Assembly: GCF_024298905.1 (NCBI RefSeq)
Contig: NZ_CP101154.1
Coordinates: 2,418,001-2,482,000 of the forward strand
From: Natronomonas marina
GTDB lineage: Archaea; Halobacteriota; Halobacteria; Halobacteriales; Haloarculaceae
Length of the DNA stretch: 64,000 nucleotides
Direction: 5' to 3'
A program made the translations under genes and the position numbers. Position 1 is the first letter of the stretch; every line of letters starts with the position of its first letter. Below the pieces are notes generated by a model. It saw only the letters and a program-made list of their open reading frames with translations. It searched no databases and had not been told where the DNA came from. Below are positions 16,283-24,983 of this stretch, in pieces.

Positions 16283-17260
16283 ATGGATTATAATCATCGT
16301 TTCTCCAGGAATCAAGGTGTCCCCTGGCGCAGCGGGCGTGGCCGGTGGGCACCGCCCCCGCTTGAGCTGAACGCAGCCCGAATCACGCTGATCTACACGG
16401 TGCTTGGTATGGGCGCACTCATCGTCTCAGATTACCTCCTCGTCGGCCCGTTGTCTGACCCGATTTTGGCGCAGGTGCAGGCCCTCAAGGGCACCGTCGA
16501 AGTCTTACTCACTGGCGGACTGATTTTTGTCCTCACACGGACTCGTGAACGGCAAATGAATCAGGTGACCTCGACGATAGAACAGCAGCGCGACGAGCTG
16601 CAGCTGCTGCATCGGGTCGTGCGGCACAACCTCCGCAACGACATCAACGTCCTCTACGGGTGTTTGGATCTTTTCACCACGGACGGGACGCCGGCCGAGA
16701 CAACAGACCCCCACCAGACCGCATACGATAAACTCGTAGAAATGGAAGCGAACCTGGAACGGCTTCGACAAATCCGACAGATCGCAGAATCGAGTCCCGA
16801 CATCACGACGGTTACGATACCGGATGCGATTTACTCGGTCCTGGGGGCCCACCCCGATATCACCGAGGATGTTGCGGTATCAGTATCAAGCCCAGCGGAG
16901 ATCGCCATCGAATGCAACCAGATGCTGCGGGAGGGCATCGATGAGGTACTCACCAACGCTATTCAGCACAACACCACCGACAATCCGGCCATCGACATCG
17001 ACGTTGCCCCTGAGGATGGCCCTCCTGGGATGGTCTCCATCCACATCACGGATAACGGGCCGGGCTTGCCACAACAGGAAATCGAAGCAATCCGGGCCAG
17101 ACGAGACGGGGAACTGTCCCAAGTGTCACACTCGAACGGCCTCGGACTCTGGTTCGTCGACTGGATGCTCACCCATTCGGGCGGCGACCTCCAAGTCAAC
17201 ATAAGTGATCCCGACGGAACACGCATTACGCTCTGTCTGCCCCGTGCTGAGAACGAATAA
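16283..17260 (+). CDS. membrane-bound sensor histidine kinase
   Basis: From the ATG at 16283 the protein is 325 residues. Two transmembrane helices come first (ITLIYTVLGMGALIVSDYLL and VEVLLTGGLIFVL). A short coiled linker and a haloarchaeal H-box (HRVVRHNLRNDINVL) follow. Then come the ATP-binding N box (EVLTNAIQHN) and G boxes (DNGPGLP and NGLGLWFVDWML). No sensory PAS domain is present, so the signal may be read at the membrane. No response regulator is adjacent. Confidence 0.85.
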   Translation: MDYNHRFSRNQGVPWRSGRGRWAPPPLELNAARITLIYTVLGMGALIVSDYLLVGPLSDPILAQVQALKGTVEVLLTGGLIFVLTRTRERQMNQVTSTIEQQRDELQLLHRVVRHNLRNDINVLYGCLDLFTTDGTPAETTDPHQTAYDKLVEMEANLERLRQIRQIAESSPDITTVTIPDAIYSVLGAHPDITEDVAVSVSSPAEIAIECNQMLREGIDEVLTNAIQHNTTDNPAIDIDVAPEDGPPGMVSIHITDNGPGLPQQEIEAIRARRDGELSQVSHSNGLGLWFVDWMLTHSGGDLQVNISDPDGTRITLCLPRAENE

Positions 17261-17330
17261 ACAGCCATCGCCAGGCCGAGGGCCCGAACTCAGGGATTCG
17301 ATGCGCCGCCGACGCTTAATAAACGCTCTC

Positions 17331-17471
17331 AGCCTTGTTTAGACGCTCCCGAGGACGTCAGTTAGTAGTTACGTCAGGTGAACAGAATCAGCCGGTGAGC
17401 GCCTCTCCGCTCACGTCTGGGGCTTCGAGAACAGACGGGAAGGACGATCTACACCGCGTCTAAACAAGGCC
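17331..17471. mobile_element. 141-bp MITE with terminal inverted repeats and 9-bp target duplication
   Basis: The inverted ends GCCTTGTTTAGACGC (17332-17346) and GCGTCTAAACAAGGC (17456-17470) are perfect over 15 bases. The flanks AACGCTCTC at 17322-17330 and 17472-17480 are identical 9-bp direct repeats, as expected for a target-site duplication. The interior is non-coding. A full-length relative providing the transposase is not in the window. Confidence 0.8.
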
Positions 17472-17522
17472 AACGCTCTCTATTCAGGAGTCGGTGATTT
17501 GCCAGAAGTCTGGATAGTCAGG

Positions 17523-18227
17523 TTATCGGTGGTGGACGCGTCGCAGGGCGTCGGCGGTGGCGGTGCCGGAGATACGGATGTACTTCTGGGCGGTGGCGAG
17601 GTCGCTCCAGCCCATCAACGCCTGTAGCGGGACGGGTGCAACGCCTTTGTAGGCGTGGTGGCTAGCTGCAGTCGCCCGCAGACAGTGCGGATCCACGCGG
17701 CCCGAGAGGCCGGCTCCCTCAGCGGCGGCCTGGACGCGGCGGTTGATGGTCGAACGTGACTTGGGGAATTCGTCGTAGCGGTCGGCGAACCGTTCAAGAC
17801 AGAGTTCGATGCGCAACGAGGGGTCGAACGGCAGCGACCGGGCGGACGCAACCGTCTTTGGGTGCCAACGGGCCGCGACGGCGTCAGCCTCCGACAGCTC
17901 GTCGTTGTGGGCGGCTTCCTGGCTGGCCTGCCGCTTACAGTACCCACACTCGCAGGGTTCGTGCTTTGGAATCTGGAGGAGGTTGCGGTTCCAGTCGATC
18001 CAGTCGGTCTGAAGGTGGGCAATTTCGCCGGCACGCAGCCCGAGCCGGCCACCGAGCAGGCAGATGACTCGCGCCTCGAAATCCCTCGGTGCTGGCAGCT
18101 CGCCACAGGCTTCCAGGAGGAGTTCGAACTCCCGATCGTTCAACACATCCTCGTGGGAGTGGCGGGTGGTCAACGCCTTCCGGTGCCGATCGGCCCACCC
18201 ATTGTTTGATGATTGCTGATGATCCAT
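17523..18227 (-). CDS. small tyrosine recombinase (integrase-like), copy 1
   Basis: The 234-residue protein has the catalytic set: Arg in GRLGLRAGEIAHL, HCLR in DPHCLRATAASH, Trp in MGWSDLA and Tyr in QKYIRIS. A CxxC pair (ECGYCKRQ) interrupts the fold. Start ATG 18227 is preferred by alignment with the homologue at 19675-20380. The two copies point away from each other on either side of the CNNM gene. The conventional N-terminal core-binding domain is reduced. Confidence 0.8.
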   Translation of the reverse strand: MDHQQSSNNGWADRHRKALTTRHSHEDVLNDREFELLLEACGELPAPRDFEARVICLLGGRLGLRAGEIAHLQTDWIDWNRNLLQIPKHEPCECGYCKRQASQEAAHNDELSEADAVAARWHPKTVASARSLPFDPSLRIELCLERFADRYDEFPKSRSTINRRVQAAAEGAGLSGRVDPHCLRATAASHHAYKGVAPVPLQALMGWSDLATAQKYIRISGTATADALRRVHHR

Positions 18228-18409
18228 CCATTCTCGACCGACAGCCAATCATCAAGGAGATTCCCCTCACCACTTTAGCACAAAATAGGGAATCTGCTGA
18301 ATAGAGGGCGCGCATCTCGTGGATTAGTTGTGCCTGTGTACCGTGCCTTTTGTGCCTCCATTATACCCTGATGTGAACACTATTTTCTGTCTACTGTCAG
18401 TACGGTCCG

Positions 18410-19480
18410 ATGATGGAACCGCTCGAGGTCGGACTACGGATTTTCGGTGGAATCGTTCTTATCGGGGTGAACGCCTACTTTGTTGCAATCGAATTCGCCC
18501 TGACCCGTCTCAGGCAGTACCCCAAATCGGAGCTCAACACACCCGGACTCGAACTCGCATGGGAGATGACTAACGACCTGGAGTTTTACCTGACGACGTG
18601 TCAGGTCTGGATCTCCGGGACCAGTATTGCACTGGGGATTATCGCCGAACCCGGACTCGCAGCCCTGTTCGAACCGCTGTTCGAAAACACGACCCTGGCA
18701 TCGATCGGGGCTGGTTCGCTCCTCGGATTTCTTCTCATCAACCTACTCCATCTCACCCACGGCGAACAGACACCGACGTACCTCGGCGTTGAACGCTCCA
18801 AACAGGTCGCCCAGTATGGAGCACGACCACTGTACTGGTTTGCGAAAATACTCGCTCCGGCCATCTGGGTCGGTGACTCGGTTGCAAAGGCAACACTCGG
18901 CCTGTTCGGCATCGAGATGACCCAATCATGGACAGAAACCGGTGAGGAAGTCATCAAAACCCGTGCAGACCTCCGGAACCAGCTTGGATCGGTACTCAAA
19001 GAGGGCGAGGTGGCTGAGGACCGCCGTGAGGAAGTGATGAACGCCTTGACCATCGGCGAACAATCGGTGGAAGAGGTCATGATTCCGCCCGAGGATATCG
19101 TGGCACTGTCTACTGAAGACGATCTCGAATCGAACTTCGGGAAACTCGAAGAGCACCCACATACGCGGTATCCGCTGATTGGTGAGAACCTGACCGACTT
19201 CCGTGGAGTCGTCTACAGTCCGGCGCTGTTCAACCACCGTGAAGAACTGTTCGCCGGTGACCGCGAGTTCACTGAACTGGCAGCACCGCCGATGACGCTC
19301 TCACCCGATACCGACGTGAGTGATGCGATCGATCAGTTCCAGACGGAAGGGCAGGAACTCGCGCTCGTCATCGAGGAGGGCGATGTGGTCGGGCAGGTGA
19401 CTGTCACCGACCTGCTGGAGACCATTATTGGTGAGGTCGAAGACCCACTTGATCAAGACGACCCCGACATACTCGATTAG
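18410..19480 (+). CDS. CNNM/DUF21 membrane protein with CBS domains
   Basis: The 356-residue protein starts with a CNNM transmembrane domain: three or four hydrophobic segments (IFGGIVLIGVNAYFVAIEFAL is the first). A conserved HGEQTPTYLGVER region follows. Two cytoplasmic CBS motifs come next (VEEVMIPPEDIVAL and MTLSPDTDVSDAIDQF ... VVGQVTVTDLLETIIGE). The family includes CorC/MpfA and eukaryotic CNNM proteins linked to Mg2+ transport. The C-terminal CorC/HlyC domain seen in larger homologues is absent. Flanking recombinases suggest it travelled as cargo. Confidence 0.88.
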   Translation: MMEPLEVGLRIFGGIVLIGVNAYFVAIEFALTRLRQYPKSELNTPGLELAWEMTNDLEFYLTTCQVWISGTSIALGIIAEPGLAALFEPLFENTTLASIGAGSLLGFLLINLLHLTHGEQTPTYLGVERSKQVAQYGARPLYWFAKILAPAIWVGDSVAKATLGLFGIEMTQSWTETGEEVIKTRADLRNQLGSVLKEGEVAEDRREEVMNALTIGEQSVEEVMIPPEDIVALSTEDDLESNFGKLEEHPHTRYPLIGENLTDFRGVVYSPALFNHREELFAGDREFTELAAPPMTLSPDTDVSDAIDQFQTEGQELALVIEEGDVVGQVTVTDLLETIIGEVEDPLDQDDPDILD

Positions 19481-19674
19481 CGAACACAGACATGTTCAGG
19501 TAGCGGTTTCACTGTACCATCAGGCCAACACTTCGAGGTAATTGAATAGGGGCTTCTGAGGTCGTATGACTCCCGATGTAGCCGCCAGCCTCTTGCCTCT
19601 AATTCAGCGGGCACTCTGTTGACTTGTCACTGATATGCCGACTTTGAAATCGGGGAACAGCGTTCTTATGATGG

Positions 19675-20380
19675 ATGACGGACAACTATCAGCAGTCGAA
19701 TGAATGGGCTCAGCAGCATCGACAATCCCTGACGACGCGGCACACTCACGAGGATGTCCTCACGGACCGGGAGTTCGAACTCCTCTTGGAAGCGTGTAGT
19801 TCACTGCCGGAACCGCGAGACTTGCAGGCACGATTCGTGTGTCTAGCTGGTGGCCGACTCGGGCTCCGGGCTGGCGAGATCGCACACTTCCGGGCAGACT
19901 GGCTCGATTGGGATCGGATGCTGCTTCGCACTTCACAACACGAACCCCGTGAGTGCGGCTATTGTCGTCGGCAAGCAGCACAAGAGACGACTCACAACGA
20001 GCAACTCACACATGAAGAAGCGATAGAAACTCGCTGGCACCCGAAGACGGTTGCTTCCGCCCGGTCGATACCGATTGATCTGTCGCTCCGGTTGGAGTTG
20101 TGTTTGGAGCGGTTCACTGACCAGTACGACTCGTTCCCTCGGTCCCGTACTACTGTCAATAGAAGAGTGACAACTGCCGCCGAGGCAGCGGACATTGATT
20201 GCCGGGTCTATCCGCATTGTCTCCGTGCGACTGCTGCCAGCTACCACGCCTACCAAGGGGTTGCGCCGGTTCTACTCCAAGCGGTCATGGGGTGGAGCGA
20301 CTTGGCCACAGCGCAGAAGTACATCCGCATCTCCCGAACGAGCCACGGCTGACGCTCTTCGGCAAGTCCATCACCGATGA
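19675..20380 (+). pseudogene. small tyrosine recombinase, copy 2, frameshifted near the C-terminus
   Basis: It is clearly homologous to 17523-18227 throughout, with all catalytic residues (GLRAGEIAHF, PHCLRATAASY, QKYIRIS). One extra base near 20340 (CGAACG-A-GCC) sends the frame to an early stop at 20352. Without it the protein would end ATADALRQVHHR at 20380, like copy 1. The catalytic Tyr precedes the shift, so residual activity cannot be excluded. Confidence 0.75.
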
Positions 20381-21282
20381 AACCGGTCTAACATCCATCA
20401 ACTCTCATCGTCCGTGCTGAATTGAATGCGCGTTACTCACACCAATGGAATCGTGGTTTGCAGGTATCCTAATCTGTCGATACAGAGACTGAATGTATTG
20501 TGATGCGGTCGATTTGAGCCTGCTAACGACAGTTGCGATAGGTTTCAGTCAGTAAGTTCCCCCGACAAGAACGTATCGGCCTGTCGTTCCAAATATGCAC
20601 GTTGTATCGCCGATCGCTTTGCCAAGATTTGCCCCTTCGGAGAGACGGTTGGACGCCATCTGATGTTTCCAGCTCGCCGGAGTCATCCGAGTTCGAACAC
20701 GATTTCGAAGCGGCTACTCGACCACAACAGGATCGCCACACGCGGGACAGACCGCCCCGGAAGGTCCACTGTCAAGTTCAGACTTCTTCCCTGTCCATCC
20801 ACACGTCGGGCACTGGATTAGCTCGGGTGCAGACACGGGATACAAGGAGCACTCGTTGCCAGGGCAAAAAGCGTGGTGTCAGCCTGAGTCGGAAGGTACG
20901 GTGGAAAGGGTGGCTCACTCTCCTACCCGCTTCCGTGCCTGAACCTTCGCGGTGATCGTAGCGGACGGATCGACGGAACCGCTTTGCGCCGCAGAGTAGA
21001 CGCGGGTACGATATCGGTCGACGTAAGCCCTGATACGTTCAGCCGTGAACGTCCGGCTGAGACGTATCAAAAGTTACGTCGACCGGTATAATCGGGAAGT
21101 TCAGTCGGTAAGGAACGACATAAGACACTATCGGTGCTGAACTCATGCTCTATATCCAGCACGAGGTTCCTGACAGCCTCGGGGTAGGTTTCACGGGCCG
21201 TGCTGCATAGAGGGCGCGAATCGGTTACTGACGGTCGGTGTGTAAGGAGACGCAGAGCGCAGAGCAAGGGAAACGGGTGTTG
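20381..21282. other. decayed region with short repeats
   Basis: No intact gene was found in about 900 bases. It holds a zinc-ribbon fragment on the minus strand, a hairpin-like repeat (GTGCTGAA ... CCAGCACG, 21134-21162) related to one at 22158-22187, and TGCTGCATAGAGGGCGCG at 21201, related to copies at 16098 and 18295. This looks like debris from earlier insertions. Confidence 0.5.
20714..20890 (-). pseudogene. zinc-ribbon protein fragment
   Basis: Reading the minus strand, an open frame ends at 20714 with IQCPTCGWTGKKSELD followed by AVCPACGDPVVVE. This is a clear pair of CxxC knuckles. A stop codon lies upstream in frame before any start (just before HHAFCPGNECSLYP), so the 5' end is missing or decayed. 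The parent family was not recognised. Confidence 0.5.
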
Positions 21283-22011
21283 TTATTGCGCAGGGAGCTG
21301 TTCGACACGCTCTGTCCAGAACGAGTCCTCAGCGTATGCCGGATAGTGGGCCCGGTAGCCTGCGACTCGCCCCACCGGGGCAACCAAGGCAGCCAGGAGC
21401 CGCTGGATTGCGGGTCGTGGCGAGGTGAATATCGTATCGTCGCCCATCTCGTCGGCCATCACCATCGCCTGCAGGAACGAGGGTCGCCCCGAGTCCGGGA
21501 GTTTCCCATCGTGGGCCAGCCCGAACAACAACTGGACAACCTCGGTGAGCTGTCCGGCGGGGCGCGTCTCGACGATACAGGTTGCGTAGGAGTCGGACTC
21601 GTTCCGGAATGTGTGTGGCGTCCCGGCCTCGACGGTCACCGACTCGCCGGGGCTCAGTGTCCGTGGTTCGCCCTCGACTTCGAAGACGAACTCGCCCTCA
21701 ACAACCTCGAACGACTCGGCGTAGTCCGGGTGATAGTGCTCAGCTGGCCCGGCGGCTCCCGGTGGCGTGATTGCGAGTGCTCGCAGGTATGCACCGTCCA
21801 CGTCTTCGGCTTCCACGAGCGCCGCGCCGTATTCCCCGAGCATCGGATTCGAGATGAGCGGACTCGTCGCCTTGGCTAACAACTCCACCGTCGGACTGTC
21901 CACAGGGAACGTTAGTCCGTCGTCGGTCGGTTCTCCACCGACGAGCGTACGCCCGAATGTCACCGTCTCCGAAGAGGATACAGTTGTTGCTTGAGTAGCA
22001 GAAGTCATCAA
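21283..22011 (-). CDS. cupin-domain protein
   Basis: The 242-residue protein contains a conserved cupin barrel at residues 75-150: AEHYHPDYAESFEVVEGEF carries the two His and the Glu of motif 1, and GTPHTFRNES carries the His of motif 2, so a metal site is likely. The N-terminal 70 and C-terminal 80 residues have no known domain. It lies alone and the substrate is unknown. Confidence 0.8.
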   Translation of the reverse strand: MMTSATQATTVSSSETVTFGRTLVGGEPTDDGLTFPVDSPTVELLAKATSPLISNPMLGEYGAALVEAEDVDGAYLRALAITPPGAAGPAEHYHPDYAESFEVVEGEFVFEVEGEPRTLSPGESVTVEAGTPHTFRNESDSYATCIVETRPAGQLTEVVQLLFGLAHDGKLPDSGRPSFLQAMVMADEMGDDTIFTSPRPAIQRLLAALVAPVGRVAGYRAHYPAYAEDSFWTERVEQLPAQ

Positions 22012-22569
22012 TGTACTAACGACCTATGAGATAATAAATATATGCTATATTACTATTAAAAGACCGTACGGCTTCGACTCCGGTCACCGGAATAGCGGTT
22101 CAGGAACGATTCTATCGGACAATGCTGGATTTACTCGGAGAACGTAACGATGCTCTCGTGCTGAACTTATACTCTGTATCTGGCACGGTTCTACTGACAG
22201 ACCGTAGGTAGTTTCCGACCCGGGGACCCCTACCGGAGCAGCGGCCGCTGCATCAATCGGCGATTGATTTTCTCCTTCTCAACCTATCTGGCTGTACGCG
22301 AATCCCTTGATGAACACCATCTCATTCGACCATCGAACGAAAGCAACGGCCTTGCGTTCGTGCAGCGGTTCGTCCCGCCGCCGTACTACGGTTTCAACCC
22401 CGAAAATCGGCTATGGGCGCTGCAGGCTTCAGTTCGACTATCGAACGGCTTTGTCCTTTCAGGCGTGAGGCGGCCGAAACCGAGGGAATGAGAACGGATT
22501 ATCTCGACCTCGTTCATCAGTCTGATCCACAGCAAAGTCTACACTCCTCCGGCATCGACGTGGGACTGA
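22012..22569. repeat. gene-free region carrying repeat copy A and an attachment-like footprint
   Basis: Sequence from about 22258 (GATTGATTTTCTCC ... TACGCGAATCCC ... ATCGAACGAAAGC) recurs from about 23246 with the same order of blocks, about 990 bases away. In both copies a tRNA-Arg 3'-end sequence follows (ATGGGCGCTGCAGG at 22413 and 23400). The Doc pair lies between the copies. The cupin promoter is expected at the left end. Confidence 0.55.
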
Positions 22570-23058
22570 ATGGCTGACTCGTTGTGGTATCCATCTGTCG
22601 AGAATGTGGTTGCTATCCACGACGATATCGTTTCGGAGTATTCTGATACGCCGTCTGGTGTCCAGAATCGAGGCGACATCGAATTCGCGCTGAACTACAT
22701 CGAGGAGGGCAGCTTTGGTTCGGCACCGGAGACGATCCACGAGAAGGCGTATCACCTCCTCCGGCTCCTCGTCGCCAATCATCCCTTCGTCGATGCGAAC
22801 AAGCGCACCGCGCTCAACACGGTGGTCGTCTTCTACTTCCTCAACGGGTATCGGTTCGACTACGACGACGAAATCAGGACGATCTTGAAAGGGTTCGGTA
22901 CCGACGAAGCGGCCGTCGATGCGGAAGAAACCGTCGAGTATCTCCGATCCCACACCGAAGATCTGAATCTGGCACGCGAAATCGACGAGTGGCGGGATGA
23001 GTTCGTCCAGTACGGGATAGACCAGTTGACCGGCGGTTCGGCGGACCCGAACGATTAA
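22570..23058 (+). CDS. doc: Doc-type Fic-domain toxin
   Basis: The 162-residue protein has the Doc signature HPFVDANKRTALN near residues 75-87. This is the Fic loop H-x-F-x-[DE]-x-N-K-R, in which the terminal residue is Lys rather than the Gly of AMPylating Fic enzymes. In Doc of phage P1 this loop phosphorylates elongation factor EF-Tu; archaeal targets are unknown. A 46-codon gene follows 25 bases downstream. The pair lies between two repeat copies, so it probably moved in with an integrating element. Confidence 0.88.
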   Translation: MADSLWYPSVENVVAIHDDIVSEYSDTPSGVQNRGDIEFALNYIEEGSFGSAPETIHEKAYHLLRLLVANHPFVDANKRTALNTVVVFYFLNGYRFDYDDEIRTILKGFGTDEAAVDAEETVEYLRSHTEDLNLAREIDEWRDEFVQYGIDQLTGGSADPND

Positions 23059-23083
23059 CCGCATTGGAGGCGTGCATTCGGAT

Positions 23084-23224
23084 ATGGCTACCGAGGAAGG
23101 GACGGAAACGACCCCTCAGCTCGACGAAGTGATGGAAGACATCCGTCGGGAACTGGTTCGGCGGGTCGCGGCACAGGACCGGGAGGCGAACCGGGACGTC
23201 TACGACGCCCTCGAAGACGAATAA
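23084..23224 (+). CDS. 46-aa probable antitoxin of the Doc toxin
   Basis: A short ATG-started frame runs from 23084 to TAA at 23222-23224. The acidic helical protein (LDEVMEDIRRELVRRVAA ... VYDALEDE) is of the size and character of antitoxins that thread into Fic/Doc active sites. Unlike phage P1 phd-doc, it lies after the toxin. No DNA-binding domain is visible. Confidence 0.6.
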   Translation: MATEEGTETTPQLDEVMEDIRRELVRRVAAQDREANRDVYDALEDE

Positions 23225-23245
23225 ATCACCAGCGGTTCGATGGGT

Positions 23246-23399
23246 GATTGATTTTCTCCGTTGCAACCAGCTCGGATATACGCGAATCCCAGGACCGGAC
23301 CCCCTCGATTAGATTCATTCGACTATCGAACGAAAGCACCCGCCCACCCTATTCGATCGACAATTGCTACGCTGTCGGTCGATTATTAGGTCACAAAGT
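23246..23399. repeat. repeat copy B, adjoining attL
   Basis: It is the second copy of the block described at 22258, sharing GATTGATTTTCTCC, TACGCGAATCCC and TATCGAACGAAAGC in the same order. It ends at the 26-bp attachment repeat. The frame that joins this stretch to the integrase is not a credible N-terminus. Confidence 0.6.
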
Positions 23400-23425
23400 A
23401 TGGGCGCTGCAGGATTTGAACCCGC
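23400..23425. repeat. attL: copy of the tRNA-Arg 3' end
   Basis: The 26 bases are identical to 51379-51404. The copy holds the discriminator base, the 3' acceptor strand and the T-arm of tRNA-Arg (ATGGGCGCTGCAGG, then ATTTGAACCCGC). The integrase gene begins about 180 bases inside. This fixes the left border of the integrated element. Confidence 0.9.
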
Positions 23426-23601
23426 TCCCCTCATCCGTGAAAATAACCTGCGGGCGTGCGGCCCACGGGGCCGTTCCGGCAGTCGTTTTCACGGGTTCGG
23501 AAGAGACCGCCTCGGTAACACGGAACCACGGCGGGCCTCCGACACCGAGTCTCACCGGCGGTGGCAGACCCCACGTGATCGCGCGGACAGGGATTCCAAC
23601 T

Positions 23602-24642
23602 ATGTCCGCAAACGACGAACTCGAACAAGTCGAACCGCAAGAAGCACTCGACCTCTACATCGCTGACAAGGAACGGGACGGTGCAGCCTCCGCGACGATC
23701 CGGAGCCACCGATCCCGACTCGGCCACTTCGTGACGTGGTTCAACGAGGAGACCGACTACGACTCACTCGCCGAACTCTCGGGGCTGGACGTCCGGAAGT
23801 TCAAACTCTGGCGCTTCGACGACGACAACTCCATCCACACGGTCGCGACCCACCTCGACACGCTCCGCGTCTTCCTCCGGTTCTGCGCCGGGATCGACGC
23901 CCTTGACCCCGAGATCCCGCCGAAGGTCAAGTCGCCGAACCGTCCGAACGGCCAGCGGAGCAACGAGATCACCTCCGACCGCGCCGAGGCGATGCTCGAC
24001 TACCTTGACCGCTACCACTACGCGTCGGTCGAACACGCGCTCGTCCATCTCCTGTGGCACGCGATGATCCGCGTCGGCGCCGCCCGCTCGCTGGACGTCG
24101 ACGATCTCGACCTCGAAGAGGGGTACGCGGAGTTCAGCCACGACCCCTCCGAGGACACGCCGTTGAAGAACGACGAGGGGTCGGAACGCACGATCCACCT
24201 GCGGCCCCAGACCTGTCAGATCCTCGCGGACTACATCGAACAGAACCGCGTCGACGCGACCGACGAACACGGTCGCGAGCCGTTGTTCACCGTCGAGGGA
24301 TGCGAGGGCCGTCCGCACGTGAACACGCTCAGGAACCGCGTCTACGCCATCACGAGGCCGTGCGCACACGGTCAGGGCTGTCCGCACGACCGCGACCCCG
24401 CCGACTGCGAGGCGGCGCAGACGATGAACGACGCATCGAAGTGCCCGTCGTCGGAGTCCAGCCACGCCATCCGCCGCGGCAGCATCTCGTGGGCCTTGCG
24501 GAATGAGACGCCGAAGCCGGTCGTGAGCGACCGCGCAGACGTGTCACCGGAGATCATCGACCGCAACTACTCCACGCTCACAGACCGCGAACAAGCCGAC
24601 GTGCGCAGCTCACAACTCCCCGACGACCTCACTGACGAGTAG
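23602..24642 (+). CDS. int: tyrosine integrase of the element
   Basis: From the ATG at 23602 the protein has 346 residues: a core-binding domain (residues 10-115), then a catalytic domain with Arg in MIRVGAARSLDVDD, SHAIRRGSIS as the H-x-x-R box and DRNYSTLTD with the probable nucleophile. The same Cys-rich insert as in the 4423-5628 integrase (PCAHGQGCPHDRDPADCE ... KCPSS) separates the boxes. Its position next to attL marks it as the enzyme for tRNA-Arg integration. Confidence 0.9.
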   Translation: MSANDELEQVEPQEALDLYIADKERDGAASATIRSHRSRLGHFVTWFNEETDYDSLAELSGLDVRKFKLWRFDDDNSIHTVATHLDTLRVFLRFCAGIDALDPEIPPKVKSPNRPNGQRSNEITSDRAEAMLDYLDRYHYASVEHALVHLLWHAMIRVGAARSLDVDDLDLEEGYAEFSHDPSEDTPLKNDEGSERTIHLRPQTCQILADYIEQNRVDATDEHGREPLFTVEGCEGRPHVNTLRNRVYAITRPCAHGQGCPHDRDPADCEAAQTMNDASKCPSSESSHAIRRGSISWALRNETPKPVVSDRADVSPEIIDRNYSTLTDREQADVRSSQLPDDLTDE

Positions 24643-24678
24643 CCACCCGGGCACGGATCCACGCCCCCGCGCGGCGCC

Positions 24679-24915
24679 CTACTCCTCGTCGATCGGTGGC
24701 CGCAAGTCCCGCCACCGGACGTCCTCAGTGTCGCCGCCATCTACCAGCCGGACGCGGTACAGCCGCGAGTCACGCGGGTCGCCAGTCTCGTCACCGGCGT
24801 CGTCGGCAATCACCCTGACCACCTCGGCGTGCTGGCCGTGCAAGCGGTCGTGGTCAGGGTCGCTCGTGTCCGGAATGTCGATTCGGACGCGGTCGCCGGT
24901 ATCGTACTCGCTCAT
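24679..24915 (-). CDS. small SH3-like hypothetical protein, 78 aa
   Basis: The protein starts SEYDTGDRVRIDIPD and has a beta-rich pattern (VVRVIA ... RLYRVRLVDGG ... VRWRDLRP) like small SH3-fold or KOW-type proteins of haloviruses. Similar beta-rich small proteins are encoded at 27710-28583. The function is unknown. Confidence 0.6.
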   Translation of the reverse strand: MSEYDTGDRVRIDIPDTSDPDHDRLHGQHAEVVRVIADDAGDETGDPRDSRLYRVRLVDGGDTEDVRWRDLRPPIDEE

Positions 24916-24983
24916 ACTGGCCTACTCATAAACGACGAGGGGAATGGAGCTTATATATGATTGGTCGGGCAATAACACCGTAG

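Noticed and set aside
23248-23601. Integrase N-terminal extension upstream of 23602
   Set aside because: The frame runs through the attL repeat and repeat copy B and reads as non-coding sequence; the same block occurs at 22258 without an integrase.
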